DNA of 8,136 nt from Hydrogenophaga sp. (GTDB taxonomy: Bacteria > Pseudomonadota > Gammaproteobacteria > Burkholderiales > Burkholderiaceae_C), in assembly GCA_021154985.1 (NCBI GenBank), contig JAJNQE010000035.1:1-8136 (forward strand), read 5' to 3'. The position numbers were made by a program, and so were the translations under genes. The notes below the pieces were generated by a model. It did not search any database. It saw only the letters and a list, made by a program, of their open reading frames with translations, and was not told the DNA's origin. This document shows positions 1 through 5,907 of the stretch, piece by piece (position 1 is the stretch's first letter; each line of letters opens with the position of its first letter).

Positions 1-735
1 GCAGCGCCCTGGGCGCTGGCGCAGAACGTGGCCATCGTCAACGGCAAGGCCGTGCCCACCGCCCGCCTGGACGTGCTGGCGCAGCAGATCGCCGCCAGCG
101 GTCGCCCGGTGGACGACGCCGTGCGCGCCCAGCTCAAGGAAGAGGTGGTGCTGCGCGAGGTGTTCATGCAGGAAGCGCAGAAGCGCGGTATCGGCGCCAC
201 CGACGAGTTCAAGAACCAGCTCGAACTGGCCCGCCAGACCATCATGATCCGCGCGCTGTTTGCCGACTTCCAGGCCAAGAACCCGGTGACCGACGCCGAC
301 ATCCAGGCCGAGTACGACAAGTTCGTGGCGGCCAACGGTGGCAAGGAGTACCGCGCCCGCCACATCCTGGTGGAGAAGGAAGAAGAAGCCAAGGCCATCA
401 TCGCCTCGCTCAAAGGCAAGGGCAAGTTCGAAGACATCGCCAAGAAGCAGTCGAAAGACCCGGGGTCCGGCGCCAACGGTGGCGACCTGGACTGGGCGGC
501 TGCGGCGAGCTACGTGCCCGAGTTCTCCGAGGCCATGGTCAAGCTGGAAAAAGGCCAGACCACGCAGGTGCCGGTGAAGACCCAGTTCGGCTGGCACGTC
601 ATCCGCGTGGACGACATCCGCCAGGCCGAGCTGCCCAAACTGGAAGACATCAAGCCGCAGATCGCGCAGCAGATGCAGCAGCAAAAACTCACCGAATTCC
701 AGAAGACCTTGCGCGAGAAAGCCAAGATCGAATAA
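1..735 (+). CDS. Parvulin-type peptidyl-prolyl cis-trans isomerase, exported (5' end missing)
   Basis: The reading frame is open to the left edge, so the start lies outside the window. The first visible codons read AAPWALAQNVAIVNGK. ALA before QN is a typical signal-peptidase I site, so the in-frame GTG at 28 is almost certainly not the start but lies just inside the mature protein. The 244 visible residues comprise a short SurA/PrsA-like N-terminal helical region (about 10-110) and a PpiC rotamase domain (about 116-206). The rotamase domain shows the family landmarks ARHILV, the GGDLDW block, FSEAM and FGWHVIRVDD. A charged, Gln-rich C-terminal helix follows. Family members isomerise prolyl bonds and act as chaperones for proteins folding in the periplasm. 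The gene stands alone on the plus strand and ends at an intrinsic terminator 20 bp downstream. I cannot tell a SurA-like from a PrsA-like role, so no symbol is given. Confidence 0.93.
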   Translation, partial: AAPWALAQNVAIVNGKAVPTARLDVLAQQIAASGRPVDDAVRAQLKEEVVLREVFMQEAQKRGIGATDEFKNQLELARQTIMIRALFADFQAKNPVTDADIQAEYDKFVAANGGKEYRARHILVEKEEEAKAIIASLKGKGKFEDIAKKQSKDPGSGANGGDLDWAAAASYVPEFSEAMVKLEKGQTTQVPVKTQFGWHVIRVDDIRQAELPKLEDIKPQIAQQMQQQKLTEFQKTLREKAKIE

Positions 736-754
736 CGCGGTACCGCGTCCTCAC

Positions 755-783
755 GAAAAGCGCGGATTTCCGCGCTTTTCTCG
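755..783. terminator. Bidirectional intrinsic terminator between convergent genes
   Basis: An 11-bp perfect stem (755-765 pairing with 770-780) closes a 4-base loop (ATTT). The outer pairs are A/T and the core is GCGCGG/CCGCGC. On the plus strand the right arm ends CTTTTC and runs into TCGTTT. On the minus strand the arm again ends in a T-rich run (GCTTTTC), because the outer stem is AAAA/TTTT. It sits 20 bp after the isomerase stop and a few bases after the DUF1624 stop on the other strand, so one hairpin can end both transcripts. Confidence 0.85.
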
Positions 784-785
784 TT

Positions 786-1535
786 TCAGGACACCTGAAT
801 GCCCAGCCAGATCAGCGCCATCAACACCGGCTGGTGCAGCAGGTAATAGCTCAGGCTCCAGCGCCCCATGAACACCAGCGTCCGGCGCCTGCCTCGGGTG
901 GGCACCGGGCTGCCCAGCCACTGCGGCCGTTCTCGAACGGCCCAACGCCCGGCGGCCACGCCCCACCACATGACACCCAGCCAGGGCAACAGGGGCACGT
1001 AATCCTCGGTCTCGGGCTTGCGGCTGATGAGGCCCAGCCAGTTGAGCCACGGCGTGTTGAGAACCTCCAGCGCAGGAGCGGCGTGGATCAAGGCCGGCGC
1101 TGCAAACTTGAGGCCGATGGCCATCGCGCCCAACAGCCACAGCCACGCGCCCCACCCGGCGGTCAGCCGAACCACGATGAGCATGACCGCGATGCCATGC
1201 AACACACCGAAGTAGATGAAGCTGTTGGGAAACACGAGCACCGAGCCGGCCGTGACCAGCAGCGCCGCGCCGGCCACCTGCAGCCAGCGGCGCCAGAAAC
1301 GAGCCCAGGTCTGGCCTTGGTGCAAGGCCACCGCTTGCGACAGGCCGGCGGTGAACAAAAACAGGCTCACGATGGCGGTGCGTTGCCAGGTCCAGAACGG
1401 GTCTCGGTAGAAGTCTTCGCGGATCAGGCGGAAGAAGTTGAGGTCGAAGCAGAAGTGGTACGCCGTCATCCAGAGCATGGCGGCGGAGCGCAGCTGGTCG
1501 ATGCGGTCCAGGCGCTGTGACATCGGCTCGGTCAT
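786..1535 (-). CDS. DUF1624 / HGSNAT-like multi-pass membrane protein
   Basis: A 249-residue hydrophobic protein matching the DUF1624 family, which is related to the catalytic domain of heparan-alpha-glucosaminide N-acetyltransferase. Landmarks I recognise are the N-terminal RLDRIDQLRSAAMLWM segment followed by YHFCFDLNFF (His27, Asp31), LFLFTAGLS near 59-66, YFGVLHGIA (His113), a PLLPWLGVMWWG segment near 181-192, and a C-terminal LSYYLLHQPVL (His234). About six to seven membrane spans are likely, in the inner membrane. The eukaryotic relative transfers acetyl groups across a membrane; the bacterial substrate is unknown. The ATG at 1535 lies 7 bp after the upstream hydrolase stop. No clear Shine-Dalgarno precedes it, which suggests translational coupling. 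A second ATG four codons on (1523) is also possible. The gene is the last of the minus-strand run and ends at the shared terminator. Confidence 0.88.
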   Translation of the reverse strand: MTEPMSQRLDRIDQLRSAAMLWMTAYHFCFDLNFFRLIREDFYRDPFWTWQRTAIVSLFLFTAGLSQAVALHQGQTWARFWRRWLQVAGAALLVTAGSVLVFPNSFIYFGVLHGIAVMLIVVRLTAGWGAWLWLLGAMAIGLKFAAPALIHAAPALEVLNTPWLNWLGLISRKPETEDYVPLLPWLGVMWWGVAAGRWAVRERPQWLGSPVPTRGRRRTLVFMGRWSLSYYLLHQPVLMALIWLGIQVS

Positions 1536-1542
1536 GCAGGCG

Positions 1543-2298
1543 TCAGGCGCTGGCCTGTCCGTGAATGGCCAACAGGATTCGGCCGAGCGCTGCGGGTTCG
1601 CTCACCATGGGGTCGTGGCCGGTGGCCATCTCCACCACGTTCCAGCCGGGCTCGCTGCGCACCCGCACGCGCGATGGCGCAATGGTGGCCAGCGCCGGCT
1701 GGGTGCAATCGATGAAGGTGCGCGGCACAGCCGCCACCCGCTCGGCGTCGAACGCCAGCGGCTGCTGGTAGAGCTTGAAGGGCTGGGGGGTCTGGCGCCG
1801 GTTGACCCAGTCGCGATCAGTGCCGCTCAGACCGAACAGGCTGGCGTCGGGCGGCGGGAAACTCAAACCGCCGCTGGCCTCGGAAGCCGCGATCCGCGCC
1901 TGTTTCGTCTCCGCTGAATGGTGGCTGCTCCAGCTGTCGCCGGGGGATGGCAGCGCGGCGTCCAGGTACACCAGATGCCTCAGCAACCCGGGGCGCTCGG
2001 CCTGCAGCCGGTCGGCCACGCCGGTGATCACCATGCCCGCATAGCTGTGGCCCACCAGCACCACATGCTGCAGTTCTTCGGCTTCGATCAGACCCACCAC
2101 GTCCTGAATGTGCGTGTGCAGATCGATGCCGGGCGCCAACAAATGGGCGCGCTCGCCCACCCCGGTCAGCGTCACCGCGTGGCTGTCCACCCCCGCGTTG
2201 CGCAACAGCGGCAGCACGCGGCTCCAGCACCAGGCCCCGTGCCAGGCGCCGTGCACCAGCACCAATGAGGTGGATTGAGAGGGTGTGCTGATGGTCAC
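1543..2298 (-). CDS. Alpha/beta hydrolase, MES/hydroxynitrile-lyase-like
   Basis: A 251-residue cytoplasmic protein with the alpha/beta-hydrolase fold and no signal peptide or membrane span. The N-terminal strand ends LVLVHGAWHGAWCW; His16-Gly17 is the usual oxyanion-hole HG. The nucleophile elbow is GHSYAG at 83-88 (Ser85), and the catalytic His is probably His228 in ATGHDPM. This arrangement resembles the plant methylesterase/hydroxynitrile-lyase group and its bacterial esterase relatives. The acid residue is less clear: Asp197 in FIDC is the nearest candidate, and the position where plant members carry Asp appears to be Pro. The start is GTG, chosen because a GGAG lies 7 bases upstream and the HGAW strand follows at the normal distance from the N-terminus. 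It lies 52 bp after the TIR gene and 7 bp before the DUF1624 gene. The substrate cannot be predicted; an ester or lactone is most likely. Confidence 0.9.
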   Translation of the reverse strand: MTISTPSQSTSLVLVHGAWHGAWCWSRVLPLLRNAGVDSHAVTLTGVGERAHLLAPGIDLHTHIQDVVGLIEAEELQHVVLVGHSYAGMVITGVADRLQAERPGLLRHLVYLDAALPSPGDSWSSHHSAETKQARIAASEASGGLSFPPPDASLFGLSGTDRDWVNRRQTPQPFKLYQQPLAFDAERVAAVPRTFIDCTQPALATIAPSRVRVRSEPGWNVVEMATGHDPMVSEPAALGRILLAIHGQASA

Positions 2299-2305
2299 GG
2301 GTGGG

Positions 2306-2309
2306 CTCC
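2306..2309 (-). promoter_or_regulatory. Ribosome binding site supporting a GTG start
   Basis: On the minus strand GGAG is followed by CCCACCC and then GTG, a spacing of 7. There is no in-frame ATG nearby, so this site decides the start of the alpha/beta hydrolase gene. Confidence 0.65.
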
Positions 2310-2350
2310 GGTGGCAATGGGAATGCCGGCCATTCTGCCCGGCGCTGCGA

Positions 2351-3952
2351 TCACCGGTGCGCCACCAGCTCGAACAGGTCTTTTTCGATTTCGCGGCTGT
2401 TCGCGCTGATCACCCGCCGCTGCATCTTCACGTAGCGCTTGACCTCGGGTGCGTACCAGACCAGGTAATGCATGCGCACCGGCTCGATGGAGGCCAGCGT
2501 GGCGCCGCCGGTCGCGCTGCGGCTGCTCCAGACCTCGACCTTGAACGCATCAAAGCTGCCACCGGGCACGTTCACCGTCTCGCGTCCCAGCACCTTGGCC
2601 TGCGAGTACCACTGGCCCCAGTTGTCCACATCCGGGGTCGGGAAGTCACTCAGCGAACCCAGCGTGCCCAGATCACGGAAAGCGCCCAGGTAGGGGCTGT
2701 ACTCCAGGCCGATCTGGTCCCATTTCAGGAAGGCGGGGCGGCTTCCGATGGCCCGGCGCGAGTCGCCCACGATGCGCGCCTCGGCGTCGGCGCGCAGCGC
2801 GTCGGTCACCAGCCCGTCGCGCACGGACTGCACCGAAATCACGATGTCGCGCTTCGGGCTGGTGGGCCATTTCCCGCTGGTGCGGTAGGTCCAGCTCTCG
2901 CCCGGGCGGGGCAAAGCGGCGTTGACCGTGCTCGCCACATCGGGCGAGCGTTCGGGGATGGCGGCCACTGCAGCCGGGGCGGCAGGCGCGACAACGGCGG
3001 GCCGCGCCGCCGCGATCTGCGCGGAGGGGCGCGCCGTGGTGAGCGGGGCTGCTGTGATCGCAGCGGTCGTGGGGCGCGGTCGGTTCGATGTGGCGGCCAC
3101 AGTGGCCGATTCAACCGGGGTCGACACGGTGGGCGCGGTCGCCACGGCGGCGGGCCTGGCGGGAGCGGCCGCCACCGGGGCGGGTGCAGCCGCCGGAGCG
3201 GGGACTGGTGCGGCGCCCACCACCACCGGTGCCTCGGGCGTGGTGGGCGCTTTGGGTGCCCCGGCGGTGAGCATGGTGGTGGACGCCAGCTCCGGCGTGG
3301 CATCGTCCCCGCCGGGCCACATGGCCCACAGGCCCAGCCCGAGCACGCCGGCGCCCAGGCCCATCCAGAGCAGCCGCGCAGCGCCCGGGGCGGATGCCAC
3401 GGCGGGTGGAGGGGCGGAGCCGACCAGCGCCTGCGTTTCACGAGGCCCGTCGGCCACAGCGCCGGGCTCGGTGATGCCGGCGTCGGACTTTTTGCCCAGC
3501 ATGGTGTTGAGCGCAGCGATGAGCTCGCGCGTGGACGCTTCCCATTGCTTGTGGCTGATCTCGATGGCCTGGCGCCGCGCAAGCGCCTTGAGATCGGCCG
3601 GCAGCTCTTCACCACGCGGCATGAGCGCGCCGCCCACGAGCACCGGCACCACGCGGATTTCGCGCGCCAGCGCCACGCCCGTTTCCAGGCGCACAAAGTC
3701 GTGCGGGTCGTCGAGCCGCCGGCGGCCAGCGGCGTCGGTGGTGCTGAGCCATTCGTCACCGATCACAACGATCAGCACCTTGCAGGAGCCGACCGCCTGC
3801 TCGATCGCGGTGACGAAATCGGTGCCCAACTCGATGCCCGCCACGTCCATGAACACCTGGTCGGCGCCGAAATGGGCCGCGAGCCGGTCGTACAGCCGGC
3901 CGGCGTAGCCGGCCGAGTCGTCCCTGCGGTAGCTGATGAAGATCCCGTCCAT
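2351..3952 (-). CDS. Membrane-anchored TIR-domain protein with periplasmic C-terminal domain
   Basis: A 533-residue protein in four parts. Residues 1-150 form a bacterial TIR domain: it opens FISYRRDDSAGYAGRLYDRL, has VFMDVAGIELGTDF (33-46), VLIVVIGDEWL (59-69), then DFVRLETGVAL (85-95) and VVPVLVGGALMP (101-112). Glu90 aligns with the catalytic Glu of NAD-cleaving TIR domains such as SARM1 (WVHKE). Residues 193-212 (LLWMGLGAGVLGLGLWAMWP) form one membrane span, with Arg before it and Asp-rich sequence after it, placing the TIR domain in the cytoplasm. Residues about 215-345 are an Ala/Pro/Thr/Val-rich linker. Residues about 346-533 form a folded, presumably periplasmic domain with GESWTYR, PGGSFDAFKVEV and VWYAPEVKRYVKMQRR. 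I recall similar sequences as accessory domains in betaproteobacterial proteins but cannot name the family. The ATG at 3952 has a weak GAGG 10 bases upstream. NADase activity and a role in signalling or defence are inferences. Confidence 0.9.
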   Translation of the reverse strand: MDGIFISYRRDDSAGYAGRLYDRLAAHFGADQVFMDVAGIELGTDFVTAIEQAVGSCKVLIVVIGDEWLSTTDAAGRRRLDDPHDFVRLETGVALAREIRVVPVLVGGALMPRGEELPADLKALARRQAIEISHKQWEASTRELIAALNTMLGKKSDAGITEPGAVADGPRETQALVGSAPPPAVASAPGAARLLWMGLGAGVLGLGLWAMWPGGDDATPELASTTMLTAGAPKAPTTPEAPVVVGAAPVPAPAAAPAPVAAAPARPAAVATAPTVSTPVESATVAATSNRPRPTTAAITAAPLTTARPSAQIAAARPAVVAPAAPAAVAAIPERSPDVASTVNAALPRPGESWTYRTSGKWPTSPKRDIVISVQSVRDGLVTDALRADAEARIVGDSRRAIGSRPAFLKWDQIGLEYSPYLGAFRDLGTLGSLSDFPTPDVDNWGQWYSQAKVLGRETVNVPGGSFDAFKVEVWSSRSATGGATLASIEPVRMHYLVWYAPEVKRYVKMQRRVISANSREIEKDLFELVAHR

Positions 3953-3973
3953 GTGGCGAAGACCTCAGGTTTT

Positions 3974-3988
3974 CACCGCAAGGCGGTG
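3974..3988 (-). other. Small hairpin in the TIR-gene leader
   Basis: Six-base perfect arms (CACCGC / GCGGTG) close a 3-base loop, just upstream of the weak GAGG of the TIR gene. No T-run follows on the minus strand, so it is not a terminator. It could hold the leader structured next to the ribosome site, but short GC stems arise easily in this composition. Confidence 0.35.
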
Positions 3989-4003
3989 CGGTGTCCGGCA
4001 TGG

Positions 4004-4024
4004 GGCCCCTCTGCGCTCGGGGCC
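4004..4024 (-). other. Inverted repeat near the 5' end of the TIR-gene leader
   Basis: GGCCCC and GGGGCC arms are separated by 9 bases, immediately downstream of the proposed -10 box. There is no T-tract. With the hairpin at 3974-3988 it makes the roughly 75-base leader potentially structured. No function is assigned. Confidence 0.3.
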
Positions 4025-4033
4025 AGCCGGACC

Positions 4034-4063
4034 ATTCTAGGACGCTGCCCCGGCGGGTGCCAT
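4034..4063 (-). promoter_or_regulatory. Candidate sigma-70 promoter for the TIR gene
   Basis: On the minus strand, ATGGCA (4058-4063, 4 of 6 matches to TTGACA) is followed after 18 bases by TAGAAT (4034-4039, 5 of 6 matches to TATAAT). Transcription would start near 4027, giving a leader of about 75 bases to the TIR ATG. It lies just after the DUF808 stop (4086), in the only sizeable gap of the minus-strand run, which is where a new transcription unit would begin. Assigned by eye; no experimental support. Confidence 0.42.
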
Positions 4064-4085
4064 CCCCACACGGGGGAACGCCGCC

Positions 4086-5060
4086 TCAGGCGGGCTGGGG
4101 CTTCTTGCCGCGCAGCCGGCCAATGAAACCCACCAACAGCAGCACCACCGCACCCGCCACCACGCCCACCAGCGCACCGGCCAGGTTGGTCACCACGGGC
4201 GCCACCCAGCCCAGGCCGGCGGCGAAATCTTCGATGCCGTGGCCCACCGCCGGCACGCCGTGCACCAGAATGCCGCCGCCCACCAGGAACATGGCGGCGG
4301 TGCCGACCACCGAGAGGGTCTTCATGAGCCAGGGCGCTGCGGCCAGAATGCCGCGACCGATCGCCTGCTTCCAGCGGGCCGCCTGCTGGTTGAGATGGAG
4401 GCCCAGGTCGTCGAGCTTGACGATGCCGGCCACCAGGCCGTACACGCCCACGGTCATGAGCAGCGAAATGCCCACCAGCACGGCCACGCGCTGGCCCATG
4501 CTGGCCGCAGCCACCGTGCCCAGGCTGATCACGATGATCTCGGCCGAGAGAATGAAATCGGTGCGCACGGCGCCCTTGATCTTCTCTTTCTCGAACGCCA
4601 CCAGGTCCACGGTTTTGTCGGCCACCGCCTCCCGCAGCCGGGCGTGTTCGGCCGCGTCTTCGGCCTTGTGCGCGCCGAACGCGTGTACGAGTTTTTCGAC
4701 GCCCTCGTAGCACAGGAACAGGCCGCCCAGCATCAGCAGCGGCGTGATGGCCCAGGGCGCGACCACGCTGATGAGCAGCGCCGCCGGCACCAGGATGGCC
4801 TTGTTGATCATCGACCCCTTGGCCACCGCCCACACCACCGGCAGCTCGCGATCGGCCTTCACGCCGGTGACTTGTTGCGCGTTGAGCGCGAGATCGTCAC
4901 CCAGCACACCCGCCGTCTTTTTCACGGCGAGTTTGGTCATCACCGCCACGTCATCGGCCGCGGCCACGCCTTGGCGTGCGGCCACCTTGGTCATCACCGC
5001 CACATCGTCGAGGATGGCGGCGATGTCGTCGATGAGCAGAAGCAGACTGGATCCGGCCAT
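4086..5060 (-). CDS. DUF808 (YedI-type) inner-membrane protein
   Basis: A 324-residue protein that I recognise as DUF808/YedI from its opening MAGSSLLLLIDDIAAILDDV, the block KKTAGVLGDDLALNAQQVTG (47-66), RELPVVWAVAKGS (71-83), and the following NKAILVPAALLI and PWAITPLLMLGG. Membrane spans are likely near 88-118, 168-186, 191-215, 248-270 and 287-313, with a charged cytoplasmic stretch of about 125-165 and a basic tail RLRGKKPQPA. The family's function is unknown. The ATG is supported by AGGA 8 bases upstream (5069-5072) and by the conserved MAGSS start. The N-terminal DDVAVMTK motif occurs twice (18-25 and 36-43) because of an internal 54-bp duplication; relatives I recall have one copy before KKTAGVLG. 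The gene follows phyH by 27 bp and probably belongs to the purL transcription unit. Confidence 0.92.
   Translation of the reverse strand: MAGSSLLLLIDDIAAILDDVAVMTKVAARQGVAAADDVAVMTKLAVKKTAGVLGDDLALNAQQVTGVKADRELPVVWAVAKGSMINKAILVPAALLISVVAPWAITPLLMLGGLFLCYEGVEKLVHAFGAHKAEDAAEHARLREAVADKTVDLVAFEKEKIKGAVRTDFILSAEIIVISLGTVAAASMGQRVAVLVGISLLMTVGVYGLVAGIVKLDDLGLHLNQQAARWKQAIGRGILAAAPWLMKTLSVVGTAAMFLVGGGILVHGVPAVGHGIEDFAAGLGWVAPVVTNLAGALVGVVAGAVVLLLVGFIGRLRGKKPQPA
4933..5010 (-). repeat. 54-bp-period in-frame direct repeat within the DUF808 gene
   Basis: The 24-base segments 4933-4956 and 4987-5010 match at 22 of 24 positions and are offset by exactly 54 bases, which is 18 codons. Each encodes DDVAVMTK plus the flanking start. 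The intervening codons (VAARQGVAAA) have diverged from what follows the other copy (LAVKKTAGVL), so the duplication is not recent, or only part of the unit was kept. Confidence 0.75.
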
Positions 5061-5087
5061 GGTGGGGTTCCTGAGGTGTGGGGAATG

Positions 5088-5906
5088 TCAGGCCGTGGGC
5101 CAGACACAGGGGAACAGCGGGTCGTCGAGCACGGCGCCATCGGCCATGCGCTCGGTCAGGCCGGGAAACGGGGGTGAGGTGCGCCAAGGTCGCGGCGCAT
5201 GGCGGGCATCGTCGCCCAGGTAGCGCGCGGAGAACACGCGCCGCCGCTGCCCCGGGCCAACGCCGCTGGACGCGTGCAGGCTGAGCATGTGAAAGGCCAC
5301 GCAGTCGCCGGGCTCCAGCGCCCAGGCCAGTTGCCGGTGGCGCGCGGGTTCGGCATCGATCGCGGGCAACTCGGCCAGCGTGCCTTCAGGAAACCACGTG
5401 GCCTGCTGGTCGCGGAAGGTGCGCGGCATGTACCAGGTGCCGGCGTGCGAGCCGGCCACGAAGCGCAGCGTGCTCGCCAGCGGCACCGGGTCCACCGGGA
5501 TCCAGAAGCTCACGTTCTGCCGGCCACTCACGTTGTAGTAAGGCTGGTCCTGGTGCCAGGGCGTGGGCTGGCGTGTGCCGGGCTCCTTCACCAGCAGGTG
5601 GTCGTGGTAGAGCCGCGCGGTCCGGCTCTGCATGAGCTGAGAGGCGATGTGCGGCAGGGCCGAGTCGCACAGGATCTGCTGGTAGGCCGGGTTGTCCTGC
5701 CAGGTGCAGAAGTCTTCGACGAACCGGCCCGGGTCGTCGGGCTCGCTGGCCACCAGGGCGAGCGGGCTCAGGTGGGCGAGGTTGTGTTCGATGCCGCGTT
5801 CGAGCCGGGCCAGATCGTCTGTATTGAACACCCCGCGCAGCACCACCGCACCGTCCGCCGCATAGGCCTCAACCGTCGCCGCGTCCAATGCGAGCGTGCG
5901 CGCCAT
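5088..5906 (-). CDS. Phytanoyl-CoA dioxygenase (PhyH) family Fe(II)/2-oxoglutarate oxygenase
   Basis: A 272-residue cytoplasmic protein with the PhyH layout. The N-terminus (YAADGAVVLRGVFNTDDLARL, 15-35) is the usual start of the fold. YHDHLLVKEPG (100-110) precedes the metal motif WHQDQPYY, giving His118 and Asp120. The distal His is His211 in LSLHASSG, and Arg222 in GQRRRVFSARY, 11 residues on, fits the 2-oxoglutarate-binding Arg (His264 and Arg275 are 11 apart in human PHYH). All cofactor residues are present, so it should be active; it would hydroxylate a small molecule using O2 and 2-oxoglutarate. The substrate is not predictable. The ATG lies one base after the purL TGA, with the G-rich GGTGGGGTGAG acting as both purL end and ribosome site, indicating translational coupling to purL. 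The DUF808 gene follows by 27 bp. Confidence 0.92.
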   Translation of the reverse strand: MARTLALDAATVEAYAADGAVVLRGVFNTDDLARLERGIEHNLAHLSPLALVASEPDDPGRFVEDFCTWQDNPAYQQILCDSALPHIASQLMQSRTARLYHDHLLVKEPGTRQPTPWHQDQPYYNVSGRQNVSFWIPVDPVPLASTLRFVAGSHAGTWYMPRTFRDQQATWFPEGTLAELPAIDAEPARHRQLAWALEPGDCVAFHMLSLHASSGVGPGQRRRVFSARYLGDDARHAPRPWRTSPPFPGLTERMADGAVLDDPLFPCVWPTA

Positions 5907-5907
5907 C

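Noticed and set aside
28..30. GTG at 28 as start of the isomerase
   Set aside because: The frame is open upstream and reads as the end of a signal peptide (ALA before QN), so the real start is outside the window.
834..1520. A 228-codon plus-strand frame antisense to the DUF1624 gene
   Set aside because: Gln/His/Pro-rich shadow frame; the minus-strand frame has conserved DUF1624 motifs and membrane spans.
4004..4024. The GGCCCC/GGGGCC inverted repeat as an operator or terminator
   Set aside because: Arms are pure G/C in a GC-rich gap, with no T-tract and no known operator resemblance; kept only as a structural note.
4064..4075. CCCC-ACAC-GGGG as a terminator after the DUF808 gene
   Set aside because: Only 4-bp arms and no T-run on either side; too weak to call.
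2285..4126. A 613-codon open plus-strand frame antisense to the whole TIR gene
   Set aside because: It is rich in Gly, Arg, His and Ala with no recognisable domain, as expected of the complement of a GC-rich gene. The minus-strand TIR frame has clear family motifs.
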